The notes: generated from the sequence alone by a model not told the origin. Positions 16,894 to 26,348 are shown, counted from the first letter of the stretch. The stretch is DNA of 64,000 nt from an uncultured Acetatifactor sp. (GCA_904501885.1 CAJGCP010000003.1:25722-89721), one strand, 5' to 3'. Made by a program: numbers and translations.

Positions 16894-17920
16894 GTTTAAT
16901 AGGATTTTTCGATACAGTTGTGAGAATTGGTGTTTTCACGTTTTCCACAGCATTAATGGCAACTAAGAATGCCTCTTTCGCATCTTGTAGGGTAAAGCTG
17001 TTTTCCGGATGACCTTCGATTCGATTGATCAGTTCCTGCAGTTGTGCATTCATATCTTTGTACTTGGCAGGAAGATTGATGATTTCGTGTTTCTCTGACT
17101 CGCTGTAGAATATCTCAATAAGGTCTCCTTCCTCTTTGTCGGCTTGTCGGTCTGCCCTTAGGGTGAGGTGGATATATCCTTTCTCCCCGATGAATTCCTT
17201 GCAGTTGTATGCTCTTAAATTTCGACTCCAGCCGGCTTCGTAGAATCCATGGCAACCGCCGGAAAGGGATAGCTGAACCGTACAATAATTATCGCAGGGA
17301 GAATCCGGATCCAAGGATATGCTGTTTCCTTGGATCTCAGTTATTTTTTGCCCAGAAATCCACTGCATCACATCCAGATAATGGACACCGCAGTCCAGAA
17401 TGGGAGGGCAGTCCTCCAAAAGCCTGCGGTATCGATGCCAGTCCAGTGCATGGTGATTCTGCACAAAATGAATGAGACGCAGATCGCCTATGGTTCCTGC
17501 ATCTATCAGTTCTTTTACCTTTTGATACGAACGGTTGTGCCGCAGGATATGACCCACCAACACCTGAACAGTGCTTTTCTCGGCAATTCGGAAGAATTCC
17601 TCTCCTTCTGCTCTGGTAGAAGCTACTGGTTTTTCACAAAGTACATGCTTGCCGGCATTTACACAGTCCTTCATAATATGAAGATGAGAATCCACATAGG
17701 TTGCAATGATTACAATATCCACATCATTCCGATTCAGATAGTGCGTGTAATCTGTACCGTATTCGGAGGCACCATATTTTTTTGCCATTAGTTGGGCTTT
17801 GTTCGAATCCCAGTCCACAACAGCCACGATTCGTATATTATCACGGTAATAGATATCGGCCAGATGTTCTTCTCCAATGTATCCGCACCCGACCACTACA
17901 ATTCCGTATTCCTTATTCAT
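16874..17920 (-). CDS. Gfo/Idh/MocA family oxidoreductase
   Basis: 348 residues from ATG 17920, chosen because GGAGGG lies about 6-10 bases upstream; a longer start at 17950 lacks this. The N-terminal Rossmann fold begins IVVVGCGYIGEEH (residues 6-18), and the cofactor/substrate motif is CEKPVA near residue 90-95. The C-terminal domain has DCGVHYLDVMQW, typical of the family. These enzymes use NAD(P) to oxidise or reduce sugars, inositols or uronates. Convergent with the GH2-like gene and downstream of an AraC-type regulator on the same strand, so it is likely part of the same sugar-use block. The substrate cannot be read from sequence. Confidence 0.88.
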   Translation of the reverse strand: MNKEYGIVVVGCGYIGEEHLADIYYRDNIRIVAVVDWDSNKAQLMAKKYGASEYGTDYTHYLNRNDVDIVIIATYVDSHLHIMKDCVNAGKHVLCEKPVASTRAEGEEFFRIAEKSTVQVLVGHILRHNRSYQKVKELIDAGTIGDLRLIHFVQNHHALDWHRYRRLLEDCPPILDCGVHYLDVMQWISGQKITEIQGNSISLDPDSPCDNYCTVQLSLSGGCHGFYEAGWSRNLRAYNCKEFIGEKGYIHLTLRADRQADKEEGDLIEIFYSESEKHEIINLPAKYKDMNAQLQELINRIEGHPENSFTLQDAKEAFLVAINAVENVKTPILTTVSKNPIKQKTPPK

Positions 17921-18164
17921 ACAAATTCCCTCCGAATTTTCGGACCCCATGCTACCATGACAATCCGCTGCATCTTTCGTTGAAATATAAGTTCTTATAC
18001 ATGATATTATAGTTTTGGCGATGTAAAAGCAAGTAAGTATCTTGCCGTAAAAATGACACTATTTTGCTTTAAATGGATATTTACGATGAGATAGAAGAAT
18101 GCTTGCCATCTGTAAGAATTAAGGTACAGCAAATTGCTTTTTTAATTTCCTGTGTTAAGGTCTT

Positions 18165-18944
18165 TTATATTTCAGAGCGTTTTCGATATTTACCGGGGCT
18201 GATACCGAAGGATTTTTTAAACAGCGCCTGAAAACTGGACAAAGAGCGAAAACCCACTGCGTTGGTAATTTCACAGACGGAAAGCGTAGTGGTGTCCAGA
18301 AGGTTGCGTGCATGAAGCATACGCAGCGTTTGTAAATATTCGCAAGGTGTTTGCCCTACATACTCTTTAAAAAGGCGGTGTACATGCAGTGGGGCATAGC
18401 CTGTAATTTCGCCCAGGTTGTTTAATGTGATTACCTGGTCGTAATGCTCCTTTATATAATCTAGGCACATCTGTATTGCTTGCGGTATCGGTCTTTTTTG
18501 ATTAATAAAAGTATATAAATGGTGCAATAACTGCAAAACATGCGCATTCATCAGTATCTTGTCGCCGGTAGACATGGAGGAATTCAGCTGGATAATGGAC
18601 TCAAACATATGGATGGTTTCTTCGTCGCAATGAAAAAAAGAAGGAATGCGGTCAATAAAATTGTGGTTGTATGCCGTATTATCCTGTCCAAAGCGGAGGA
18701 CCATGGAGAGAGCATGGAAAGGAATATCGGTACGCAAAATATCTCCGGGGCGTGTGAAACGAACATCGCCGCGTTGAATGCGATGTTCGGTGCCATTCAG
18801 GTAAAGGGTACCGTTGTCTTCGATGTAAATGCTGATTTCAAAAAACTCTGCTTCTCGTTCGGGATAGTTTTTGATTGAATAATCTATAGAGTGATAACTT
18901 CTGGCATGCAGTAGCTCCGGATACATAAATTCCTCTTTTACCAT
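18165..18944 (-). CDS. AraC-family transcriptional regulator
   Basis: 259 residues from ATG 18944, chosen because GGAGG lies 9 bases upstream; an ATG at 18953 touches the GGAGG and longer starts run into hydrophobic non-family sequence. The N-terminal half is a cupin-like sensing domain (GTLYLNGTEHRIQRGDVRF). The C-terminal half has two AraC HTH motifs (ITLNNLGEITGYAPLHVHRLFKE; VCEITNAVGFRSLSSFQALFKK) and ends SFGISPGKYRK. It is divergent from uxaC, with a 69-bp element in between that recurs at 27442-27510, so it probably activates the uronate operon. The inducer is unknown. Confidence 0.88.
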   Translation of the reverse strand: MVKEEFMYPELLHARSYHSIDYSIKNYPEREAEFFEISIYIEDNGTLYLNGTEHRIQRGDVRFTRPGDILRTDIPFHALSMVLRFGQDNTAYNHNFIDRIPSFFHCDEETIHMFESIIQLNSSMSTGDKILMNAHVLQLLHHLYTFINQKRPIPQAIQMCLDYIKEHYDQVITLNNLGEITGYAPLHVHRLFKEYVGQTPCEYLQTLRMLHARNLLDTTTLSVCEITNAVGFRSLSSFQALFKKSFGISPGKYRKRSEI

Positions 18945-18963
18945 ACAGAACATCCTCCGTGTA

Positions 18964-19032
18964 ATGTAAAGAATGAGCATTTTTTTGTAAGTATAAAAAA
19001 TTGTGTGTAAATGAAAAATATCATATAATATG
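18964..19032 (+). promoter_or_regulatory. 69-bp regulatory element A with the uxaC operon promoter
   Basis: The -35 TTGTGT (19001-19006), 17-base spacer and -10 TATAAT (19024-19029) lie at the right end. The upstream part reads ATGTAAAGAATGAGCA then T-rich then GTAAGTATA. The whole 69 bases match element B (27442-27510) at 61 positions with no gap, including all of the -10 region. The poor -35 fits activator dependence. The likely binding protein is one of the adjacent AraC-type regulators. Confidence 0.7.
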
Positions 19033-19163
19033 ATTAAAGTCAAGAAAACAAAGGATATTGCGGTAAAAATGGTTATGGAATAACGCAAAATGAGGATAGA
19101 TGAGATGTTTGAAAAATTGGACAAAAAGGTGTGCTGTTATCTAAATGAAACGGGGAATGAAAT

Positions 19164-20504
19164 ATGAATGAGAACTTTTTACTTAATACAGAGATTTCCA
19201 AGAAATTGTTTGCGTCTGTATCGAATTTACCAATTATTGATTTTCATAATCACCTGAATGTGTCAGATTTGCAGGGTGACAGAAGGTTCTCTGATATCAC
19301 GGAATTGTGGATTGCACCTGACCCATATAAGCACCGTGCCATGCGTATTCTGGGAGTAGACGAGTTCTATATTACAGGGGCAGCAGACAACTACAAGAAA
19401 TTTTTAAAATGGATGGAAAGTCTTCCGATGTTGGTGGGGCATCCACTTTATATTTGGTCTCAATTAGAGCTTAAAAGAGTATTCGACATTGATGTGCCAT
19501 TAAATCCAGACAGTGCAGAATTTATTTGGAACCGCACCAAGGAATTGTTGGAGAAGTCTGACTGTTCCAACAACAGAATTTTAGATAAATTCGGTATTGC
19601 CTATTCTGCGCCATGTTGTGCGATAGCAGATGATGTTTCTTTTTTTGTGGGGAAAGATAATTTAGCACCTTCTTTAAGAGGTGACGATATGGTTGCGCCG
19701 ACAGCAACACATGTAGCAAATTTAGAAAAAGCAACAGGCATGGAAATTAAAACTTTGTCGCAGTATTTAGAAGCAATTAAGGAACGTTTAGATGCCTTTG
19801 ATAAAGCGGGATGCCGTTTTGCAGACCACGCGCTAGATGATGGTTTTAGCTATGTGACAGATGATGGCAATAATGAAATGCGTTTTTTGGATGCAATTGC
19901 AGGCAGAGAATACAACGAGGTACAGCTTCGCTCTTGTATCCTTTTATTCCTCGCAAGTGAGTACAATAAGAGAAAATGGGCGATGCAGTTACATATAGGT
20001 GCACATAGAAAAACGAGCGACAGACTTTTGCAAATTGCGGGTCCGGCAGGCGGCTATGCTGCAATTGGTTCACCTTGCGATATCAATTCTTTGATTGCAC
20101 TATTGCACGATGCAGAAAATTCCGAGGGTGGACTGCCAAGAACAATTTTATTTACGTTAAACCCGGCGGACAGTGCGGCAATGGCAATCATTACCGGTTC
20201 ATTTTCAGAAGATGGTGTAGCAGCCAAGGTGCAGTTGGGGCCGGCTTGGTGGTGGTGTGATCATGCAGTAGGCATCCGCAATGTGTTAGATATGATTTCA
20301 TCATACGGTGTGTTATCTACCTTTATAGGCATGACAACGGACTCGCGCAGTATTTTGTCATTTGTTCGTCACGAATATTTTAGACGCATTCTATGCGGCT
20401 GGATGGGCGATAAGGTGGCGAGCGGTGAACTTCCGGACGATTTTGCGTTGTTGGAAAAAATCGCTCAAAAATTATGTTACGAAAATAGTTTTGAATTAGT
20501 ATAA
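19164..20504 (+). CDS. uxaC: Glucuronate isomerase
   Basis: 446 residues, slightly shorter than E. coli UxaC (about 470). It converts D-glucuronate to D-fructuronate (or galacturonate to tagaturonate). Family marks: IIDFHNHLNV near the N-terminus (metal site), QLHIGAHRKTSDR, LGPAWWWCDH and MTTDSRSILSFVRHEYFRR near the C-terminus. First gene of an operon with an SDR, uxuA and an RraA-like gene, spaced by 24, 43 and 2 bases; GH39 follows. Promoter element A lies 130 bases upstream. Confidence 0.96.
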   Translation: MNENFLLNTEISKKLFASVSNLPIIDFHNHLNVSDLQGDRRFSDITELWIAPDPYKHRAMRILGVDEFYITGAADNYKKFLKWMESLPMLVGHPLYIWSQLELKRVFDIDVPLNPDSAEFIWNRTKELLEKSDCSNNRILDKFGIAYSAPCCAIADDVSFFVGKDNLAPSLRGDDMVAPTATHVANLEKATGMEIKTLSQYLEAIKERLDAFDKAGCRFADHALDDGFSYVTDDGNNEMRFLDAIAGREYNEVQLRSCILLFLASEYNKRKWAMQLHIGAHRKTSDRLLQIAGPAGGYAAIGSPCDINSLIALLHDAENSEGGLPRTILFTLNPADSAAMAIITGSFSEDGVAAKVQLGPAWWWCDHAVGIRNVLDMISSYGVLSTFIGMTTDSRSILSFVRHEYFRRILCGWMGDKVASGELPDDFALLEKIAQKLCYENSFELV

Positions 20505-20528
20505 AAAATTAACGAAAAGGAGATTAAA

Positions 20529-21371
20529 ATGGATTTCAAAGGGAAAGTGGCAGTTGTAACAGGAGCAGGTGGTGTTATTTGTTCTCAGGTATCTTTGGGT
20601 TTAGCAAAGTGTGGTTGTGACCTGGCGTTAGTTGGTCTTTCTTTAGAAGAATTAAAGAAGACAGAAGAAGCTACAAAGGCATGTGGCGTAAAAGTAAAAT
20701 CTTACGCTTGTGATGTGACAAATCAGGAACTTATCAATGGGTTGGCTGATGAAGTTATCTCTGAGTTCGGTAAAGTTGATTTCTTGGTTAATGGTGCAGG
20801 TGGTAATAGCGCAAAAGCGACTACAAGCATTGCAAAATTTGACCCAAGAGAATTAGAAGAAGACCGTCCGGAAGAAGTGAGAGGTCTATACAATATAGAT
20901 ATGCAGGCGTTTGAAGGCACTGTTAGATTAAACACAATGGGTACTGTATATCCAATCTTAGCTTTTGCAAAATATATGGCAAAAGAAGGAAGAGGTAGCA
21001 TCGTAAACTTTGCATCTATGAATACTTATTGCCCACTTACAAGAAATTTCGCATACGCTATGGCAAAATCAGCAGTAGAGAATTTCACGAAGTCTCTCGC
21101 AGCATACTTTGGCGAAGCAGGTGTTCGTATTAACGCAGTGGCACCCGGTTTTATCGTAAATGAGCGCTCTAAGGTATATTTGGGTACCGTAGAAACTGGC
21201 CTTACAGCGAGAGGTCAGAAGGTTATCGACCACACGCCAATGGGCAGATTTGGTGAAGCGGATGAAATGTTTGGATGTATCAAATTTTTACTGGATGAGG
21301 ATGCAAGCAGCTTCGTAACCGGTGTTACCATCCCGTTGGATGGCGGCTTCCTTACATTAAGTGGTGTATAA
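20529..21371 (+). CDS. SDR-family oxidoreductase, probable D-fructuronate reductase (D-mannonate oxidoreductase)
   Basis: 280 residues. The Rossmann motif is VTGAGGVICSQ (about residues 10-20); NGAGG lies near 90; the catalytic Ser region is IVNFASMN and the Tyr-Lys pair is YAMAKSA; the end is IPLDGGFLTLSGV. This matches the SDR-type mannonate oxidoreductase found in Gram-positive uronate operons, which replaces the unrelated long-chain UxuB of E. coli. Position between uxaC and uxuA is exactly the expected step: fructuronate + NADH to mannonate. The spacing to the next ATG is 43 bases with an AAAGGAG site. Confidence 0.88.
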   Translation: MDFKGKVAVVTGAGGVICSQVSLGLAKCGCDLALVGLSLEELKKTEEATKACGVKVKSYACDVTNQELINGLADEVISEFGKVDFLVNGAGGNSAKATTSIAKFDPRELEEDRPEEVRGLYNIDMQAFEGTVRLNTMGTVYPILAFAKYMAKEGRGSIVNFASMNTYCPLTRNFAYAMAKSAVENFTKSLAAYFGEAGVRINAVAPGFIVNERSKVYLGTVETGLTARGQKVIDHTPMGRFGEADEMFGCIKFLLDEDASSFVTGVTIPLDGGFLTLSGV

Positions 21372-21414
21372 GATTGTTTGATTGGTCGATTTGAGAGCGC
21401 AAAAGGAGAAAACG

Positions 21415-22365
21415 ATGATTTTAAATGATTACTTCAGAAGCCCCAGAGATCTAACTTGGGACTTTGCAAAGCAGTGCGGTGTAAAAACCGGCACCATTAG
21501 ACTTCCGGAAACAGTGGATTTTGACTTGACGAACTATTCTCATTGGGAGACAGTGCACAAAAATTTCATGGATTTTGGTATTAAGCCCGTAGTCGTCGAG
21601 CCAATGCCCAATGAAGTGCATGATCATATTAAAGCAGGTGATGAATTCAGAGACGAATCCATTGAAAAAGTAATAAAAATGCTACCGATTATGGACAAGC
21701 TGGACATTCGTTGTATTTGTTTTAACTGGATGGCCCACATCGGATGGTTTCGTACGGACAGTTCTATTAAGGAACGTGGGGAGGCGCTTGTAACAGGGTT
21801 TGATATAAACGAGTTCAAGCCAACAGGCGCAAAGATTACAGCAGAAGAACTTTGGGCTAATTACGAATATTTCTTAAAAGCTGTTATCCCTTATGCAGAA
21901 AAATATGGCATTAAATTAGCGCTTCATCCGGACGACCCGCCGGTGCCACGTTTGGGAGATGTAGAGCGTATTATGATTAACTACGCCAATATCAAGAAGG
22001 CTGTTTATGATATATATCCATCTGATATGCTGGGTGTCACCATGTGTCAGGCAACGTATCACATTATGGGCGAGGATTTGTACAAGGTCATTCCTGAATT
22101 GGCAGAGAAAATTTTCTTTGTGCATTTCAGAAATACAACCGGGCACAAGCTAAATTACAGAGAAACATTTCATGATAACGGTGAAATCGATATGGCTAAA
22201 ATACTGAGGCTTTATAAGGAATGTGGTGTGGATGTCCCGATTCGTGTGGACCATGTGCCGTTAATGGCAGGGGAAAAGCAGGAGGTTGCGGGATATACCG
22301 CAATTGGCAGATTGTTTGCAATTGGGTATTTAAGAGGGTTATTACAGGCAATTGAGGAGAACTGA
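21415..22365 (+). CDS. uxuA: Mannonate dehydratase-like protein (short form)
   Basis: 316 residues from ATG 21415 (AAAGGAG upstream; an in-frame start at 21382 has no such site). A TIM-barrel enzyme that converts D-mannonate to 2-keto-3-deoxygluconate. Family marks: CFNWMAHIGWFRT, ALHPDDPPVPRLG (metal ligand His and neighbours), GVTMCQATYHIMG, FFVHFRNT and FHDNGEIDM. It is shorter than E. coli UxuA (about 394), lacking inserted loops; the canonical RPDHG near the end reads RVDHVPLM here. The central metal-site motifs look intact, so activity is likely. Confidence 0.88.
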   Translation: MILNDYFRSPRDLTWDFAKQCGVKTGTIRLPETVDFDLTNYSHWETVHKNFMDFGIKPVVVEPMPNEVHDHIKAGDEFRDESIEKVIKMLPIMDKLDIRCICFNWMAHIGWFRTDSSIKERGEALVTGFDINEFKPTGAKITAEELWANYEYFLKAVIPYAEKYGIKLALHPDDPPVPRLGDVERIMINYANIKKAVYDIYPSDMLGVTMCQATYHIMGEDLYKVIPELAEKIFFVHFRNTTGHKLNYRETFHDNGEIDMAKILRLYKECGVDVPIRVDHVPLMAGEKQEVAGYTAIGRLFAIGYLRGLLQAIEEN

Positions 22366-22367
22366 TT

Positions 22368-23276
22368 ATGAGATTTAATAATAGAGAAGACATTATCGCG
22401 TTAACCCCACACTGGAAGGGAGAACGCTTGCCGGATGGTAGGCCAAAGGTTGGAGAGCAGTATTTAAAGGCGTTGAAGAATCTTACATTAGAGGAAGTAT
22501 GGAAGCCGATTTTTGTAAAGGGATATGAAAGTCAGTTTGAGGGCAGATTGCAGACGCTTCATAATGACGGCAGAAAGTTAATTGGCCGTGCGGTAACAGC
22601 ATCCTACTGCCCGTTTCGACCGGACTACGACGCAGTGGTTAAAGATGTAGGTAGGGATGAAGGTAGAACCGGTACATACAACCAGTGGGTCATCGATAAT
22701 TTGATGGAATACGATGTTCCGGTTATTGATATGTATGATAAAATTTATAAAGGAACTTTTTTGGGCGGCAACCTGACAACAGCCTTGAAGAATAAGACGA
22801 AAAATGAAAACGGCGGTGCCGTTATTTGGGGCGGTATTCGTGACACGGAGCAAATGCTGAAGGTTGAAGATACGCAAGTGTATTATCGCGGCATTGATCC
22901 CACACCGATTCGCGAATTTATTATGACAGGATACAATACCGTGACAAGGATCGGGAATGCGGTTTGCCTGCCGGGTGATGTGGTGTTTGGGGCAGGTGGC
23001 GGTGTGTTGTTTATTCCATCCCATCTGGTCGAGGAAGTGGTAGGAAATGCTGCAAAAACTCAGGTAAAGGACCTGTTTGGCTTTGAGATGATTACGTTAA
23101 ATAAATTTACGACTTCTCAGATTGATCGTAATACCTGGACGGAGGAAATGCTTGATCTTTTGCTTGATTTTATTGAGAAGGATGATCGTGCTGCGGAATA
23201 TCGCGGTTTAGATTGGACAGAAGAATACAGACTGGCACGTGAGGGCGATCCGAACGATACACAGTCTGCGCTATAA
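22368..23276 (+). CDS. RraA-like protein (aldolase/decarboxylase superfamily)
   Basis: 302 residues, starting 2 bases after uxuA stops, so tightly coupled. The central part has the RraA/HMG-CHA-aldolase-like motifs GAVIWGGIRDTEQM (Arg-Asp in the metal/pyruvate site), GNAVCLPGDVVFG and GGVLFIPSHLVEEVV. Family members include class II pyruvate aldolases, oxaloacetate decarboxylases and regulators of RNase E. The uronate operon has no standard KDG kinase or KDPG aldolase, so an aldolase cleaving KDG or a related keto acid is an attractive inference. It has an N-terminal extension of about 60 residues relative to small RraA proteins. Function unproven. Confidence 0.75.
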   Translation: MRFNNREDIIALTPHWKGERLPDGRPKVGEQYLKALKNLTLEEVWKPIFVKGYESQFEGRLQTLHNDGRKLIGRAVTASYCPFRPDYDAVVKDVGRDEGRTGTYNQWVIDNLMEYDVPVIDMYDKIYKGTFLGGNLTTALKNKTKNENGGAVIWGGIRDTEQMLKVEDTQVYYRGIDPTPIREFIMTGYNTVTRIGNAVCLPGDVVFGAGGGVLFIPSHLVEEVVGNAAKTQVKDLFGFEMITLNKFTTSQIDRNTWTEEMLDLLLDFIEKDDRAAEYRGLDWTEEYRLAREGDPNDTQSAL

Positions 23277-23310
23277 AAGGTTATAATTACGGAGAATGGG
23301 GGGTCAGAGT

Positions 23311-24852
23311 ATGATTAAAGTAAATAGAAATGAAATCACGTTCACAACACCAAACTTCTGGAACCATATTCATTTTCATCCAACGGATGCGATCGAAGAT
23401 GAATGGGGCAAGGAGATATTAGATGCGGTTGCCAAAGATAAAGCAGCAAAATATATTCGCATGTATACCATGCTGGAGGATATTGTTTCTTTGGATGAGG
23501 ACGGTATGCTTCTCTATGATTTCAAGGAACTGGACTATCGCCTTGATTATCTGACCGGTAAAGGATTCGGCATTGTGCTTTGTGTGAATTTCCTGCCTCA
23601 AGCGATTGCAGAGGATCCTACATGTAATTCTGTTTACGAAAGATATAAAGGTAAAATATTAAATAATTCCAAGCCACGTGACTATAAGGAATGGCAGGAG
23701 GTTTGCGCGACAGTACTTCGTCATTTGGTAGATAAGTATGGGATTGATGTGGTAAGCACCTGGTACATTCAATGCTGGAACGAGCCGAATCATAGGGGCT
23801 TTTGGATGAATAATGAGCCGGATTGGCACATTAGAAGCGACGAATATTTAAAGCTTTATGACTTTTTTGCAGAAGGTGTAAAGGGCGTGTCTGAAAAAAT
23901 CAGAATTGGTGGCCCGGTGCTGGGCTATAATTTAGACAAGTGCAAGTATCCACGTTATGAAGGCTATGACGGTTGCGCGGATGTTTCCTTCCTACATAAA
24001 TTCTTTAAGCATATTAAGGAGGAAAGAAATCACGCAAATGGTGGTATCGGTACGAAGATTGATTTCTTTTCCATCCACGTATATGGTGCCGACCATAAAT
24101 TCAACCCGCTTGATCCGATGGATTCATACAATATCGCAGATGATCATATCCAAGTTATGAAGCAGTATGGTTATGAAGATTTGGAAGTGATTGGCGATGA
24201 GTTTGAAGCAACCACAGAGGGTTACTTGGGTATAGAACGGGAAGAGGGATTTGATTATCGGAATAGTACGAGGCTTTCCACCTATTATTTTGCATTGATT
24301 GATATTCTTATTAAGAAGAGGGCGCCGCTTTCCAAATTGCTCATTTGTCTTTCCGGTGCCCACCATCTTGTAAAAGAATTTGGCGGTCAGCGTACTTTTG
24401 CAACAAAGAGTGGTTTCAAACTTCCGATTTATAATGGATATGTGTTGTCTGCATTTTTAGGAGAGCAAATTCTTTCCCACGAAAACGACACCCAAGTAGG
24501 TATAATTCCCACGTTGGATGCAGAGGGAAATATTGTAATCGCTTTGTATAATTACACACCAAACAAACTGAAATCAAAAGGCACACAGCACGTTCAATTA
24601 GAAGTCGCACTGCCGGAAGGCAGTTACGAAGTTTCACACTACCGTTTAGATGAAAATAACTGTAATTCCTATACAGCATGGAAAAAACTTGGCTCAAAGG
24701 AAGTGCTCACACAGAATGAGAGAGAAGTGATTAAACAAGCGGAAAAGGTGAAACTCTACTATCCTAAAGAATCTTTTAAGGGCAACACATACACCGACAG
24801 CATCGTGTTGCCGGACGATGCGGTTTCTGTAATTAAATTGACACATTTATAA
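23311..24852 (+). CDS. Glycoside hydrolase family 39-like protein
   Basis: 513 residues from ATG 23311, chosen because a G-rich site precedes it; ATG 23296 is too close to GGAG. The TIM barrel carries the acid/base Glu in YIQCWNEPNH (about residue 160) and a probable nucleophile in VIGDEFEATTEG (about 300). A C-terminal beta domain follows (IVIALYNYTP, VSHYRLDENN). GH39 contains beta-xylosidases and alpha-L-iduronidases. Being last in the uronate operon, it may release a uronic acid or xylose from a side chain. No signal peptide, so it acts on imported oligosaccharides. No transporter is nearby. Confidence 0.85.
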   Translation: MIKVNRNEITFTTPNFWNHIHFHPTDAIEDEWGKEILDAVAKDKAAKYIRMYTMLEDIVSLDEDGMLLYDFKELDYRLDYLTGKGFGIVLCVNFLPQAIAEDPTCNSVYERYKGKILNNSKPRDYKEWQEVCATVLRHLVDKYGIDVVSTWYIQCWNEPNHRGFWMNNEPDWHIRSDEYLKLYDFFAEGVKGVSEKIRIGGPVLGYNLDKCKYPRYEGYDGCADVSFLHKFFKHIKEERNHANGGIGTKIDFFSIHVYGADHKFNPLDPMDSYNIADDHIQVMKQYGYEDLEVIGDEFEATTEGYLGIEREEGFDYRNSTRLSTYYFALIDILIKKRAPLSKLLICLSGAHHLVKEFGGQRTFATKSGFKLPIYNGYVLSAFLGEQILSHENDTQVGIIPTLDAEGNIVIALYNYTPNKLKSKGTQHVQLEVALPEGSYEVSHYRLDENNCNSYTAWKKLGSKEVLTQNEREVIKQAEKVKLYYPKESFKGNTYTDSIVLPDDAVSVIKLTHL

Positions 24853-24924
24853 AAGGCTTGGCCGATTTGAACCGACCCCCAAAAGTTAGACTAAAAATCT
24901 AACGATTGGGAGGTCGGTATTTTT

Positions 24925-25506
24925 ATGGCAAAACACAGTTTTGAATTCAAGAAAAAAGTAGTTTCGGAGTATCTAAACGGATGTGGTGGAACTCTTTATT
25001 TATCAAAAAAATACAATCTTGGTTCTACCACGCAACTTCGGAAATGGATAAAAGCATATGAAACATTAGGCGATGAGGGATTACTCCGTTCTCGCCAGCA
25101 AACAAAATATACTTTTGAATATAAGCTTCATGTGGTAGAGTTATATTTATCAAGTGAGGTTTCATATCAGGAATTAGCATTTCAGGAAGGTATCAACAAT
25201 CCAGCTTTGATTGTTAGATGGGTAAATGATTTTAGAATTGCCGGTCCTGATGCTTTGAGACCGAAAAAGAAAGGTCGAAAGAAAACAGTGGATTCAAAAA
25301 ATAAGGCTAAAACGGTAGTTCAATCAACAGAAGTAATTCAAGTAGACACCAGTGTTGAACACGTTAAACAATTAGAAGATGAATTATTAAAGCTTAGAAT
25401 AGAGAATGCCTATTTAAAAGAACTGAGGAGACTGCGTTTAGAGGAGGAAACTCTTCTGAAAAAACTGCGAGGATCATCCACAGCCTCCGAGGAGAATTCA
25501 AACTAA
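24925..25506 (+). CDS. IS3-family transposase OrfA
   Basis: 193 residues. Two tandem HTH units (residues about 5-50 and 62-105; LSKKYNLGSTTQLRKWIKAY and the related YQELAFQEG.NNP.LIVRWV) bind the terminal repeats. A Lys-rich linker (about 112-125) and a heptad-repeat coiled coil (HVKQLEDELLKLRIENAYLK onward, 145-180) follow; the coiled coil usually mediates multimerisation. The A6 run at 25459-25464 can cause -1 slippage to make OrfAB. GGGAGG precedes the ATG. Confidence 0.92.
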   Translation: MAKHSFEFKKKVVSEYLNGCGGTLYLSKKYNLGSTTQLRKWIKAYETLGDEGLLRSRQQTKYTFEYKLHVVELYLSSEVSYQELAFQEGINNPALIVRWVNDFRIAGPDALRPKKKGRKKTVDSKNKAKTVVQSTEVIQVDTSVEHVKQLEDELLKLRIENAYLKELRRLRLEEETLLKKLRGSSTASEENSN

Positions 25507-26348
25507 AAGATATTCTCGCAGTAGTTGGCTTTCCTAAAGCAACATATATGTATTGGCAAAAACGCTTTGATAGAGTAGACCCAAACAAAGAATTGGAGGA
25601 ACGAATCCTTGCTATACATGATGAACACAAGGATTTTGGATATCGTCGTGTTTTAGCTCTTCTTCAAAAAGATAGGGTCTTTATCAACAAGAAGAAAGTT
25701 CAACGCATTATGCAGAAACTCGGATTACAGGTTACATCATACACTCGTAAGAGTCGACGTTACAATTCTTATAAGGGCAAGATTGGGCGAATTGCACCTA
25801 ACAGAATTCATCGTAGATTTTATACTTCTGTTCCACATCAAAAAATAACTACTGATACAACAGAGTTCAAGTATTACGACATTGATGAAAAAGGCAGAAT
25901 GATTATTCGGAAACTATATTTAGATCCATTCTTAGATATGTTTAATGGTGAAATAATCAGTTATGGAATTAGCAAAACTCCATCGGCAGTAAGTATATTA
26001 TCTGCGCAAAAGAAAGCTATTGAAGTAACCACAGATTGTCCTTATAGGAGAACCTTTCATTCTGACAGGGGTTGGGCGTATCAGATGCCTGCGTACGCTC
26101 GTGAACTAAAAGAAAATAAAATTTTTCAAAGTATGTCGCGCAAGGGAAATTGTTATGATAATTCTATTATGGAAAATTTCTTTGGCCTATTAAAACAAGA
26201 AATCTATTATGGAAATACATACTACAGTTTTGATGAGTTAAAAGAAGCAATTGAGAAATATATTGTGTATTACAATGAAAAACGAATCAAAGAGAAACTT
26301 GGCTGGATGAGTCCTGTTGAATATAGGCTATCCGCCTTGGCTGCATAA
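25461..26348 (+). CDS. IS3-family transposase OrfB (catalytic part of OrfAB)
   Basis: The frame is open from 25398 and conserved sequence (RGEFKLKDILAVVGFPKATY) lies before the first ATG at 25548, so it is most likely made by -1 frameshifting at A6 (25459-25464) rather than from its own start. It holds an HTH_21-type region (FGYRRVLALL) and an rve integrase core with D (TTDTTEF), D (FHSDRGW.YQ) and E (NCYDNSIMENFFGLLK), the complete DDE triad. No interruption is visible, so the enzyme is probably active. Confidence 0.92.
   Translation, partial: KTARIIHSLRGEFKLKDILAVVGFPKATYMYWQKRFDRVDPNKELEERILAIHDEHKDFGYRRVLALLQKDRVFINKKKVQRIMQKLGLQVTSYTRKSRRYNSYKGKIGRIAPNRIHRRFYTSVPHQKITTDTTEFKYYDIDEKGRMIIRKLYLDPFLDMFNGEIISYGISKTPSAVSILSAQKKAIEVTTDCPYRRTFHSDRGWAYQMPAYARELKENKIFQSMSRKGNCYDNSIMENFFGLLKQEIYYGNTYYSFDELKEAIEKYIVYYNEKRIKEKLGWMSPVEYRLSALAA

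Noticed and set aside
17785..17815. tRNA-like TTCGAATCC (T-arm motif)
   Set aside because: It lies inside the Gfo/Idh coding frame and no acceptor or anticodon stems can be built around it.
25507..25547. Broken transposase (frameshift pseudogene)
   Set aside because: orfA/orfB offset by -1 with an A6 slip site is the normal IS3 arrangement, and both inverted repeats and the DDE residues are intact.
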